DNA from: Synechococcales cyanobacterium S06
GTDB lineage: Bacteria; Cyanobacteriota; Cyanobacteriia; Cyanobacteriales; JAABRE01
Reading direction: 5' to 3'
DNA: 64,000 nucleotides
Assembly: GCA_011391125.1 (NCBI GenBank)
Contig: JAABRE010000013.1
Coordinates: forward strand, 1 to 64,000
A model generated the notes under the pieces. The model saw only the letters and a program-made list of their open reading frames with translations. It made no database searches and was not told the DNA's origin. How positions within the stretch are numbered: position 1 is the stretch's first letter; each line of letters opens with the position of its first letter. The translations under genes and the position numbers were made by a program. This document shows, one piece after another, positions 53,959 to 63,889 of the stretch.

Positions 53959-55890
53959 TTAAGCAATCAAATAAGCTTTAATTTGTAATTTATTCAGGGA
54001 CTTTACTAAATATTCCGCTTGCGGTTTATACAGGGGTATATTTAAGGTTGTCGGTAGATGTTTTAGCGAGTCTCTTGCTAAACCAAGTTGACAACCAGAA
54101 ATACGAGAAATGGTATTTGCTCCTTCAAAACTTGCATCGGAATTAAAGATTTTTTCTATATAAATAAAATAGGATTTTGCCTCGGTATTTAATAAACCCT
54201 GTTCAACTTTTTTTAACCCTTCAATATTTGCTAATACCACGAGGCGATCGCCCACATTTACTATTAAATCATTAGAGGGCATAAAACGGGAATAATGAGG
54301 AGGTTTATGATAAAAAATAGGAACAACTCCATAACCATAGGTCAAATCAGCTAACAATAAACCATTAATAGTATCACCAGTTTCAATGAGATATTCAGTA
54401 ACTAAAATTGTCTGATTATGTAAGCGAAATAAACTAATAATATTTTCACCAAAAGCAGCTCCGACAAAGGCTTCAGCTGCTACACTATAGGCACAAATTA
54501 CATGAGCTTTAGGTAATAACTGGCTAAAATGCTGACTTAATCGCTGTTCAAAAGTACGAATAATTAAATAGGTTTCTGGGTTAATAGAACTAATCATTAA
54601 AGCAATTTCTAAATTTAAAATTTCATCATCTGTAGTAATAACAACACTTTTAGCTTTCTGAATATTCGCCTTTTGAAGCTGCTCAAAAAAGTTACCAAAA
54701 ATAATCGAAACGTTCGGTAATAAATTATTTTTCAAGTCATGATTTTCCGTCATTCCTAATAATAACTGGTTAAATTGTTGTAACAAACTAGCGACTTTTG
54801 TTCCCACTCTTCCTAAACCAACAATAATAATATGATCCTGTTTAGGAATAGGTGGTCGACGTTGATAAAATTGAAACTTTGCTGATAACAAAGCTTCCGT
54901 TAATAAGGCATATAAAACCCCGACAAAAGCTGTACCCATAATGGTTAAAATTAAACCAAAACATTTAACCCAAGCGGGAGCTTCATCAAAACTGTCAAAT
55001 AGGTCTGCATAACCTCCTAAAATTAAAATAGCCGTGGTATAAAATGAATCAGAAATACTTGATTTGGGATAAGAAAAATGAAAAAGAAAAATTCCTATTA
55101 TAAATAAAACAATGACAACAAGAGCCGACAAAAAAGCAACACGTTGCATGGTTTGTTGAAGAGTTATTTGCCAAAAATTTTGATAAAAATTTGTTAAATA
55201 TAATTTCAAATCAAACTTTTCTTGTTGGGAATTATTGTGAGCAAAAGGACTAACAATAGACTGATCAACAATTTCTATATAAACTAAAGTATCATTTTCA
55301 AGAATTAAAGAATCTTCCCAAGTATAATTATTATTATAAGTTAAGAGACGGCGTTCTCTATTACTTACTTCATTCAGCATTTTTCGCTGACACCATTGAT
55401 CATTAATTGTCACTTGACGCTGAACAATTTTTAACCATTGGTCTTCAATCTTAAAAAGTCCTAAAGTATCATTTCCTAAAGCAGCAAAAGCAAAACTAGA
55501 AGCGGGTAATTGAGTGGGCTCAAAAGCGATATAATTACCTAATTGTTTTGCCAAAAGTTGGTTCAAATTTTCCTTACCAGAACGAACAACTAAACGAGTT
55601 TCTGGGTTTAATTGACGTATGGCTAAAGCAGTTTCAGCGTTAACTTTTTCATGATTAGTAACAATTAAAGCCGCACGACATTGATTAATAAATGCTTGTT
55701 CTAAAATGTTATTTTGACGACAATCACCAATAATTAAGTGATCTACTAAATCGGTAATATTTGCTAATTCCCAACTCGGAGGAATATGGGACTCAATCGC
55801 CACAATTTTCACTCCAAATTGCTTAAGATAAGTAACACAATGCTGGCCTAAATTTCCCAAACCACAAATTAAAAAATAATCTAATTCCAT
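53959..55890 (-). CDS. TrkA-N/RCK channel-like protein with unusual filter
   Basis: The 643-residue protein has an N-terminal NAD-binding RCK domain (FLICGLGNLGQHCVTYLKQFG), two central membrane segments (about 250-272 and 310-333) with a pore-loop-like stretch, then a second RCK domain (HIIIVGLGRVGTKVASLLQQF) and TrkA-C-like regions. The layout is that of an RCK-gated ion channel (RCK-TM-loop-TM-RCK). The expected K+ filter TxGYGD is replaced by LGGYAD (GGYAD at 292-296), so ion selectivity may differ. It probably sits in the plasma or thylakoid membrane. The upstream gap to the next gene is 42 nt. Confidence 0.82.
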   Translation of the reverse strand: MELDYFLICGLGNLGQHCVTYLKQFGVKIVAIESHIPPSWELANITDLVDHLIIGDCRQNNILEQAFINQCRAALIVTNHEKVNAETALAIRQLNPETRLVVRSGKENLNQLLAKQLGNYIAFEPTQLPASSFAFAALGNDTLGLFKIEDQWLKIVQRQVTINDQWCQRKMLNEVSNRERRLLTYNNNYTWEDSLILENDTLVYIEIVDQSIVSPFAHNNSQQEKFDLKLYLTNFYQNFWQITLQQTMQRVAFLSALVVIVLFIIGIFLFHFSYPKSSISDSFYTTAILILGGYADLFDSFDEAPAWVKCFGLILTIMGTAFVGVLYALLTEALLSAKFQFYQRRPPIPKQDHIIIVGLGRVGTKVASLLQQFNQLLLGMTENHDLKNNLLPNVSIIFGNFFEQLQKANIQKAKSVVITTDDEILNLEIALMISSINPETYLIIRTFEQRLSQHFSQLLPKAHVICAYSVAAEAFVGAAFGENIISLFRLHNQTILVTEYLIETGDTINGLLLADLTYGYGVVPIFYHKPPHYSRFMPSNDLIVNVGDRLVVLANIEGLKKVEQGLLNTEAKSYFIYIEKIFNSDASFEGANTISRISGCQLGLARDSLKHLPTTLNIPLYKPQAEYLVKSLNKLQIKAYLIA

Positions 55891-55932
55891 CGTCTTAATT
55901 TCAAGTATTTTCTCCTGATAACTATTATTATC

Positions 55933-56553
55933 TTAATTAGAGGTGTTTAAGATATCCTTAATAGGAGTTAAAAGTATGCCTAAAATATACTCAATTTGAT
56001 TAATATAATATTCTATTTTATCAATGGATACGGTATTATTTTCTAAGGTTAAAAACTTCCAAGTTGTACCACTAGAAACTACTCCATAAATAGTTTTAAT
56101 TGGATGATTTTCTCTCTCATTAAATATTTGTGCTGCGATCATTTCAGCAATACATGCTCCTAAACCTCCTTTAATATTTTCATTTTTAGCTTCCACCACC
56201 GTAATCACAGGAACATTAATAAAATACTGTTCACTTGAACAACTAATTAAATAATCACAATAACCAGACAAACCCCTATTAATATCGACATTAAATTCTG
56301 TCCCTGAAAATAAACTAATTTGATAATTAACTTGACGACGAATTTCTGCCAAAATTTGGACGATTAAAACTTCAGATCGAGATTTTTCTGTATTAATTGC
56401 TGTTGCTAAAGGTAAGTATTCTTCTAAAGTATCAACAAGATATTGAGACGGAGTAACTGGTATAATTTCTGTAAATAATTTTAGCTTTTCTTGTAAATTT
56501 AGGTTAAATTTGCTTTGCACTTTACTCAAATTTGTAAACTCACTATAAGACAT
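55933..56553 (-). CDS. Small PD-(D/E)XK-like hypothetical protein
   Basis: The 206-residue protein belongs to a family common in cyanobacteria with no assigned function. It contains GLSGYCDYLIS followed about 20 residues later by VITVVEAKNEN, which gives the D...ExK signature of PD-(D/E)XK nuclease folds, and an upstream Glu-rich helix (SRSEVLIVQILAEIRRQ). A nuclease role is plausible but not shown. It follows the two DUF29 genes on the same strand with a 19-nt gap. Confidence 0.65.
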   Translation of the reverse strand: MSYSEFTNLSKVQSKFNLNLQEKLKLFTEIIPVTPSQYLVDTLEEYLPLATAINTEKSRSEVLIVQILAEIRRQVNYQISLFSGTEFNVDINRGLSGYCDYLISCSSEQYFINVPVITVVEAKNENIKGGLGACIAEMIAAQIFNERENHPIKTIYGVVSSGTTWKFLTLENNTVSIDKIEYYINQIEYILGILLTPIKDILNTSN

Positions 56554-56572
56554 ATTTTAAGCTCCTTTTAAA

Positions 56573-57022
56573 TTAGGGTAGCCAATTTTCATCTAGCAAT
56601 TGTTCTAAAGTATAAGGACAATTTTTAGGTATTTGTGTTAATTTATTCTTACTTTTCCTATTAATATAACCGAGAGCAGATTCATAAATGGTGTCTAATT
56701 CACTACTTAAATAATTGCGTAAATTAGCTGTTATTTCATCATTTAATTGCCTCCTAAAACTATATAATTCAGCTTCCCAATGGTGATGGGTGTAATCATA
56801 TTCTTGCTCCCAATATTGTAAACACAATAAATGTCTAATAATCTGCTCTAAAAAACTTTTTACTGTTCTTTTTTCTGACCTTCCCAAAGCTTCTAACTCC
56901 TCAATTAAATTATCTAAATCTAACTCAGAAAACTGTCTATTTTTTAACAATTTAATCGTTTTTTCTAACCATAAATAATCGTCAATTTCATATAATTCTC
57001 TTAAATTACTTGTTACTAACAT
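56573..57022 (-). CDS. DUF29 protein, copy 2
   Basis: The 149-residue protein starts MLVTSNLRELYEIDDYLWLE and contains LDLDNLIEELEALGRSEKR, the DUF29 core, plus a C-terminal PKNCPYTLEQLLDENWLP. DUF29 proteins are small, abundant in cyanobacteria and of unknown function. It is a tandem paralogue of the gene at 57055: the first 45 or so codons and the leader gaggtgactaaaaa are nearly identical, and the middles have diverged. Confidence 0.85.
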   Translation of the reverse strand: MLVTSNLRELYEIDDYLWLEKTIKLLKNRQFSELDLDNLIEELEALGRSEKRTVKSFLEQIIRHLLCLQYWEQEYDYTHHHWEAELYSFRRQLNDEITANLRNYLSSELDTIYESALGYINRKSKNKLTQIPKNCPYTLEQLLDENWLP

Positions 57023-57054
57023 TTTTTAGTCACCTCTGGTAAATTTTCCTGATT

Positions 57055-57498
57055 TTAAGGTAAATAATTTTCATCTAACAATTGCTCTAAAGTATAAGGA
57101 CAATTTTTAGGAAATCTTTTAAAACCTGTTTTCGTTTCTACAAATTTTAAACTTCTCCCATATAACATCTCTAAATCATTAGCCAACATATTTTTAAAGT
57201 TAGTCGTTATTCTGTCATTTAACTGATAGCGAAAACTCAAAATTTCTGATTGCCAATGATTAGAATTATAAGGTAATTCTTCTGTCCAATATTCTAACAA
57301 TAATAAATGTCTAATAATCTGTTCTAAAAGACTTTTTACTCTGTTTTTACTTTCGTTACCCAAAGCGTCTAACTCCTCAATTAAATTATCTAAATCTAAC
57401 TCAGAAAACTGTCTATTTTTTAACAATTTAATCGTTTTTTCTAACCATAAATAATCGTCAATTTCATATAATTCTTTTAAATTACTTGTTACTAACAT
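57055..57498 (-). CDS. DUF29 protein, copy 1
   Basis: The 147-residue paralogue of the next gene differs mainly after residue 45 (ALGNESKNRVKSLLEQIIRH and LEMLYGRSLKFVETK). It keeps the same PKNCPYTLEQLLDEN tail. A strong RBS (gaggtg) precedes both. The 32-nt spacing between the two indicates one transcript. Function unknown. Confidence 0.85.
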   Translation of the reverse strand: MLVTSNLKELYEIDDYLWLEKTIKLLKNRQFSELDLDNLIEELDALGNESKNRVKSLLEQIIRHLLLLEYWTEELPYNSNHWQSEILSFRYQLNDRITTNFKNMLANDLEMLYGRSLKFVETKTGFKRFPKNCPYTLEQLLDENYLP

Positions 57499-57573
57499 TT
57501 TTTAGTCACCTCTTATTAAAAACTGTAAGGTGGGCAATTAATTAACTCGGTTAAAAATGATAACTTTTGTTTA

Positions 57574-57675
57574 TAGCATTTTTAGTTGATATTTTGCCTC
57601 TTTTTTCCCCCTCTCCCTTTGGGATGAGGGGGTTGGGGGGTGAGGGGGTATATAACACTTAATCAGAAAATGCTA
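57574..57675. mobile_element. MITE family B, copy 2 (102 bp)
   Basis: Inverted repeats TAGCATTTT and AAAATGCTA are flanked by TA on both sides (57572-57573 and 57676-57677). The centre is a C/G-rich hairpin with about 16 bp more than copy 1. It lies between ggtgggcaat (57530 area) and attgcccacc (57678 area), so it appears to have inserted in the loop of a dispersed ggtgggcaa hairpin. Confidence 0.8.
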
Positions 57676-57712
57676 TAATTGCCCACCCTACTTTAACTAC
57701 AATGTGATAGTT

Positions 57713-58699
<987 letters not shown>

Positions 58700-58752
58700 T
58701 TACTATGATAGCTGTTAGTCTGCTGTTCGTAGTTAGAATTTAGGGCAAAAAA

Positions 58753-59223
58753 TTATTTACTAATTAAATTTTCACAATTAATGGCATTATAAAGAACCTG
58801 ATTCATGGTAAGTTTTTTCGAAGTTAATGACCAGGTTTCTTCTCTAGTTTTATTTTGAGGATCTTTTTCCTTATTAATAGTTACTTGTAATTGGTTTTCA
58901 TTTAAGATTCCTGCCACAAATTCCCGCTCTTGTAAATTACTTTTAGCTTGTTTATCTTGGGGTGTTTTAAAACTTTCAATAACTCCTGTAACAATTAAAT
59001 CAGAAGCGATTAAAAGTTGAGCAGTTACTTTTGTCTCGGCATTTTTTTCCTGTTCAAAACAATAAGAACCAGGTTCGATCGCCCCTTGTTTATTTTGCGC
59101 TAATGGTAAGGGCAATTTCCCAGATTCTCCCTCAATATTTTCTGGGTTATTTTGATTACAGCTCGTCAAAAAAAATAAGCTAAAACCCATTATTAAGAGG
59201 CCGGAAAATCCTTGGTTTGACAT
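58753..59223 (-). CDS. Hypothetical lipoprotein
   Basis: The 156-residue protein has a lipoprotein signal peptide (lipobox LTSC, Cys at about 22), then a region rich in charged residues with LASDLIVTGVIESFKTPQ and a C-terminal SKKLTMNQVLYNAINCENL. I do not recognise a family. It is exported and lipid-anchored by inference. It lies 27 nt after the start of no related gene; bvdR is 27 nt upstream on the same strand, so the two may be co-transcribed. Confidence 0.7.
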   Translation of the reverse strand: MSNQGFSGLLIMGFSLFFLTSCNQNNPENIEGESGKLPLPLAQNKQGAIEPGSYCFEQEKNAETKVTAQLLIASDLIVTGVIESFKTPQDKQAKSNLQEREFVAGILNENQLQVTINKEKDPQNKTREETWSLTSKKLTMNQVLYNAINCENLISK

Positions 59224-59250
59224 TTATTTTTCCAGTTAATTTAAGTTAAT

Positions 59251-60234
59251 TTAAACGAATAAAGTTGTACCTGTTTCAGCTGATTTTCTAGCGAAATCAG
59301 CCATTTTTAAAGCATAATAACTAGCTTGATTTGATACATATAAAATGTCATTTGTCAAGAGGTGATTTAAAACAATTTCCGTATCTTTTTGGAATAAACC
59401 ACGACGAGAAGGAATGACAATTTCTTGGTTACCTGCTGATGTAATTAAATGGCCTTTGTCACCTTTAAAAATAAGTGATCCTTCCTCCCCGTGAATTTCA
59501 AAATCGCGGTAAGATTGCCAAAATTTATCCCCTTTTCCATAGGTTATATCAGCGATTAATCCATTCTCAAATTTTAATTGTGCATCACATAAACAAGCGG
59601 AATAATATTGAGAATTCGGCAGATTCCAAAATTTAGATTGGCAACTTACAGAGGTAACCTTGCCAAATAAATTAGTAAAACGGTGAATACGAGAAACCGC
59701 AGCCATTAGAGGAAAACCGTATAAATCATGGTGATAAGTCCATTTTTCAGGAGCAGGATTATCAATTTTTACAGTAATATAACGAGCATAAAAAACATTA
59801 CCAAGTTTCGGTAAATACTCCTTGATTGCCTGATGTAACCCGCCGAGTATTTCTATATGTTCCACATGGAGCAGTAAATTTTTTGCCCTAGCTAAATTAA
59901 TTAAGTCTTCTGCTTCTGAAATATCCAAAGAAAGCGGGTATTCAATAATTACGTGTTTCCCTGCATTTAAAGCTGCTTTGGCGATCGCCCCATGGGTGTT
60001 ATTAACAGTACAAATTACCACCAAATCAAGATTAGGTAAACTGACTAATTCCGGCCAAGAATTAAGCAAAGAAACGCCATATTTAGCGGCAAATTCCTCG
60101 GTTTTTTCCTGAGTATGACCAGTTACAGCGACTAAAGAAGCAAACTTGGATTGCAGTAAAACTTCAGCACGACGACAGGCCGCAAAACCAGTGCCTATAA
60201 TGCCAACTTGGATAAAATTACTAACTTTATTCAT
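59251..60234 (-). CDS. bvdR: Biliverdin reductase
   Basis: BvdR reduces biliverdin IX-alpha to bilirubin with NAD(P)H. The 327-residue protein matches the cyanobacterial BvdR pattern closely: IGTGFAACRRAEVLL, HGAIAKAALNAGKHVIIEYP, LLHVEHIEILGGLHQAI, NPAPEKWTYHHD and GFPLMAAVSRIHRFTNLFG, ending with SRRGLFQKDTE. It is in the Gfo/Idh/MocA fold group but with the EYP in place of EKP that marks BvdR. In cyanobacteria it influences phycobilisome assembly. Confidence 0.92.
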   Translation of the reverse strand: MNKVSNFIQVGIIGTGFAACRRAEVLLQSKFASLVAVTGHTQEKTEEFAAKYGVSLLNSWPELVSLPNLDLVVICTVNNTHGAIAKAALNAGKHVIIEYPLSLDISEAEDLINLARAKNLLLHVEHIEILGGLHQAIKEYLPKLGNVFYARYITVKIDNPAPEKWTYHHDLYGFPLMAAVSRIHRFTNLFGKVTSVSCQSKFWNLPNSQYYSACLCDAQLKFENGLIADITYGKGDKFWQSYRDFEIHGEEGSLIFKGDKGHLITSAGNQEIVIPSRRGLFQKDTEIVLNHLLTNDILYVSNQASYYALKMADFARKSAETGTTLFV

Positions 60235-60822
<588 letters not shown>

Positions 60823-60831
60823 GCCATTTCT

Positions 60832-60879
60832 AGCGGGGAAAAATACGATTTATTCTGTTTTTTCCTGCTGTTTTTTTTT
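60832..60879 (+). terminator. Rho-independent terminator of petF
   Basis: Arms agcggggaaaaa and ttttttcctgct pair (one mismatch) with a loop of about 14 nt, followed at once by a run of nine T. It lies 10 nt after the stop codon. Confidence 0.8.
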
Positions 60880-60910
60880 GGGTGAAATCTGTTGATAATT
60901 GATCTTTATT

Positions 60911-61035
60911 ATCTCACGCAAAGGCGCAAAGGCGCAAAGAAGAAGGCGCAAAGTTTAATTTTTATTATCTCACGCAAAGACGCAAAGGCGCAAAGAAGAA
61001 CACGCAAACAAGAAGACGCAAGATTTGATTTTAAT
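60911..61035. repeat. cgcaaaggcg/cgcaaagacg short tandem repeats
   Basis: Several copies of cgcaaaggcgcaaag and cgcaaagacgcaaag occur in two blocks that each begin ttattatctcacgcaaag. This is a common cyanobacterial dispersed repeat. The ORF over it is not convincing as a gene. Confidence 0.75.
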
Positions 61036-61116
61036 TATCTCACGAAATTCGATTTTTGCGAATTTTTAGCTAACAAACTGAAAGAGTTTGCTAAAAATTA
61101 GATTTTTTGTTAAGCT

Positions 61117-62334
61117 CTATTCTTCTAGTATTTCTAATACTTTTTTTGGGGATAATTTATCTTTAAACCAGATTATTTTAATGGGTAAATCGTTAAAATT
61201 AACGCCTGCTTTTTCTAAGTTTAAACGTTCGGAAACTGCAATGATAATATTATCAAGATCGGCATTTCTTAATTGATAAAACTTTTTTCTTAAGTATTCT
61301 GGCCGCCAATAACCGATAATTTCTAATAGGAAATCCCCTTTTTCTGGATGCACTAAACGAAAGTCTGGAATCATTACGCTTCCGGGTAAAGGTACTAAGT
61401 CAACTTCTCTTTCTAGTTTCCATTCGGTTTTTTGTTTCAGCCAATTTGTCGCAAAAGATTCTTCTAACATACTATCATAAGGTTTTTGCGGTGGGTAATG
61501 ACTGACAAGATCACAGTCAGAATTGAGGCTAAAGTATCCCGTTTTCATTTCGCTGGTATAATAATCTTTATTTTGTAATTCTGCTTTTAAGCTCCATTTA
61601 GTAACATGAAGTAACGCTGGGACCATTTTTGCTAAGGATAATCCATAACGGGTACTTGCTTTAAATAAACTATTTGGTCCGTCTATGGTAATAGTAAAAC
61701 CTGTGTCGGCATCTCCTTCAATGTATGCCATTAATTGGAATAATTTAAGATACCTAAATAGTAATTTATATTCCCCGGGATCGTTACGATATGCGTTAAT
61801 TATTATATGGGATGCGCGATAAAATATTCCTTGTACTTGTGACAAATTATAACGATGTATTAAAGCTTCCGGAGTAGGAGCTTCAAATTGGGTTAAAATA
61901 CGATTATCTGGTAAATCTGCATACAATCCTTTTTCAATTTCTGAAGGTAATACTTCCCGATTTAATTCGTTACTTAATTCCCTGCACACTGCTTCTAAAG
62001 TTTTGCTACGATTTAGGGGAATTGGTGTTAATATTTTAGCCTGAGTAAAGACTTTTTTTCTTAATAAAACTGGTTCTAATGGACTAATTATTTCCCAAGT
62101 TGAACAGCTATTTCTTAATAGATGAGCAAAACCTCTTTTAATTTTATAATCAGGAGTTTCTCCTTCTAATTCGATTAAATTTTGATTAAGTTCAAAACTC
62201 GTTTTACCCACACATTCTTGAAAACAATTAATCTGATCCATCGCTAAAGAAATCATGGATTCATTCAGTGGTATTTTTTTCGGAATAGTGGATTCTCCTT
62301 GTTGACGGGAAATCAATAAATCACTGGGTAACAT
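61117..62334 (-). CDS. DUF790/Bax1-like nuclease
   Basis: The 405-residue protein matches the DUF790 family: it starts MLPSDLLISRQ, includes RGFAHLLRNSC and a C-terminal PD-(D/E)XK-like core (MIPDFRLVHPEKGDFLLEIIGYW, then RPEYLRKK). Archaeal Bax1 partners the XPB helicase in DNA unwinding and cutting. No XPB-type helicase gene is in the window, so it either acts with one elsewhere or alone. It is transcribed divergently from the TPR gene. Confidence 0.75.
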   Translation of the reverse strand: MLPSDLLISRQQGESTIPKKIPLNESMISLAMDQINCFQECVGKTSFELNQNLIELEGETPDYKIKRGFAHLLRNSCSTWEIISPLEPVLLRKKVFTQAKILTPIPLNRSKTLEAVCRELSNELNREVLPSEIEKGLYADLPDNRILTQFEAPTPEALIHRYNLSQVQGIFYRASHIIINAYRNDPGEYKLLFRYLKLFQLMAYIEGDADTGFTITIDGPNSLFKASTRYGLSLAKMVPALLHVTKWSLKAELQNKDYYTSEMKTGYFSLNSDCDLVSHYPPQKPYDSMLEESFATNWLKQKTEWKLEREVDLVPLPGSVMIPDFRLVHPEKGDFLLEIIGYWRPEYLRKKFYQLRNADLDNIIIAVSERLNLEKAGVNFNDLPIKIIWFKDKLSPKKVLEILEE

Positions 62335-62460
62335 AATGAAGTAAGAAGTAAAAAGTTAAGAAATGGAAATTAAAAAGTGAGCAGATTAAATTAATTATAA
62401 TTTTTTATGTTAAATTAATATAAATAAAAATAAACGATTTACCAATCAAGGTTATAATAA

Positions 62461-63192
62461 ATGTCAAGAATGAATGACAATAATTTTACTATTTATCGAC
62501 CCCTAGAATCAAGGCCAGAAAGCTATCAAGACTGGTTTCAACAGGGACACACTTTGCGGGAAAATCGACAATTTCACGACGCTTTAGATTGTTATGAAAG
62601 GGCCTTATTATATTACCATAATGATTATTGGGCTTGGTATTATCGAGGTGCTATGTTAGAAGAATTACAACGCTACGAAGAGGCCTTAGAAAGTTATCAA
62701 CAAGCTGCAAAAATTATACCAAATAACTATTGGGCTTGGTATGATCAAGCTTGTTTGTGTCGGGATTTAGGTAAATTTCCAGAAGCGATCGCCTGTTTTG
62801 AACACGCATTGCAAAGTAGGCCAGATGATTATTGGTCCTATTATCGCGAGGGAGAAATTTGGCGCAATTTAGGTAAATATGCTGAGGCGATCGCCTGTTA
62901 TGATAAGGCTTTATACCTACGGCCAACGGATTATTGGGCATATTATCGACGGGGTGAGGCTTATGATCAAATAGGACAAAAAGAAATTGCTTTAGATAGC
63001 TATGATCGCGCTTTAAAAATCAAACCGAAAGACTATTGGGCTTTATGTCAAAAAGGTTTATTAGCGAAGGAACTAGGAAAATTTGAAGAAGCGATTAAAT
63101 ATTATCAAGAAGCGCTAATTTCTGACTCTGAAAATAAAAAAATCAAGAAAGAAATAGCGGTTTGTTATGATAATTTAGTCCAAAATAATTAG
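62461..63192 (+). CDS. TPR-repeat protein
   Basis: The 243-residue protein is built of six or so 34-residue TPRs with an unusually constant NDYWAWYYRG-type first helix (DDYWSYYREG, TDYWAYYRRG, KDYWALCQKG), each followed by YEEALESYQQA-like second helices. TPRs bind partner proteins. There is no signal peptide or membrane segment. The function is not predictable. Confidence 0.88.
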   Translation: MSRMNDNNFTIYRPLESRPESYQDWFQQGHTLRENRQFHDALDCYERALLYYHNDYWAWYYRGAMLEELQRYEEALESYQQAAKIIPNNYWAWYDQACLCRDLGKFPEAIACFEHALQSRPDDYWSYYREGEIWRNLGKYAEAIACYDKALYLRPTDYWAYYRRGEAYDQIGQKEIALDSYDRALKIKPKDYWALCQKGLLAKELGKFEEAIKYYQEALISDSENKKIKKEIAVCYDNLVQNN

Positions 63193-63197
63193 GTTAA

Positions 63198-63266
63198 AGA
63201 AATCGGATTTTTCACCAAATAAAATTTAATTAAGAAATACAATTTTTCACAAAAAATCCGATTTCT
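63198..63266. terminator. Long hairpin between convergent TPR and mtnB genes
   Basis: agaaatcggattttt (63198-63212) pairs with aaaaaatccgatttct (63251-63266) around an AT-rich loop of about 38 nt. It shares its arm word with hairpins at 445 and 10941 and could terminate both genes. Confidence 0.5.
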
Positions 63267-63268
63267 CT

Positions 63269-63889
63269 CTAAATTTTATAATCTAAACCTACTTGATAAG
63301 CTGTGACAATATAACGAAATAAATACTCGCAAATTTCCACATAATGTTCCGCTTTTTCGCAATTATCCGCCCAGACAGTTACACCATGATTTAAGATTAA
63401 TAAAGCGGGTATTTGGGGTTTAGATTGACTAAATTTTTCGGTAATTTCTGCCGCTATTTTGGGGACATCTAAATGATTAGCAAAAACGGGCATATTTACC
63501 TTCGGATTTTCTTCCCAAACACCCAAACCTTTTAACATTTCAATACTAGGTAAAGGGAGAAAACTTCCTTGACTAAACTTAGAAACTAAGTTCGCTTCCA
63601 CCGAGTGTACATGATAACAGGCCTGAGCTTCAGGAAATAAGTTATAAATAGCAGTATGAATGCTAGTTTCTGCGGAAGGTTTATTATTTTTCACCGGAGT
63701 TTCGATCATTTCCCCTGCCAAATTTACCCTGACAAAATCTAATTCTGTCAGTCTTCCTTTACTTTTACCACTAGCAGTAATCCAAAAACTATCTGCGTCT
63801 TTTCTACCCGATAAATTGCCAGCTGTACCAACCATCCAACCTAGTTGATAAAATTGACGTGCTGCTGTAATTAATTGATTTCTAATCAT
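63269..63889 (-). CDS. mtnB: Methylthioribulose-1-phosphate dehydratase
   Basis: MtnB dehydrates methylthioribulose-1-phosphate in the methionine salvage pathway. The 206-residue class II aldolase-fold protein has GWMVGTAGNLSGR, TASGKSKG, PSAETSIHTAIY, the zinc-binding HVHSVEANL and ILNHGVTVWA. Other mtn genes are not in the window. Similar class II aldolases exist, but the GWMVGTAGNLS start and length favour MtnB. Confidence 0.9.
   Translation of the reverse strand: MIRNQLITAARQFYQLGWMVGTAGNLSGRKDADSFWITASGKSKGRLTELDFVRVNLAGEMIETPVKNNKPSAETSIHTAIYNLFPEAQACYHVHSVEANLVSKFSQGSFLPLPSIEMLKGLGVWEENPKVNMPVFANHLDVPKIAAEITEKFSQSKPQIPALLILNHGVTVWADNCEKAEHYVEICEYLFRYIVTAYQVGLDYKI

Noticed and set aside
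60892-61101. Short plus-strand ORF rich in Arg/Lys
   Set aside because: The sequence is the well-known cyanobacterial cgcaaaggcg repeat, with no other sign of coding.
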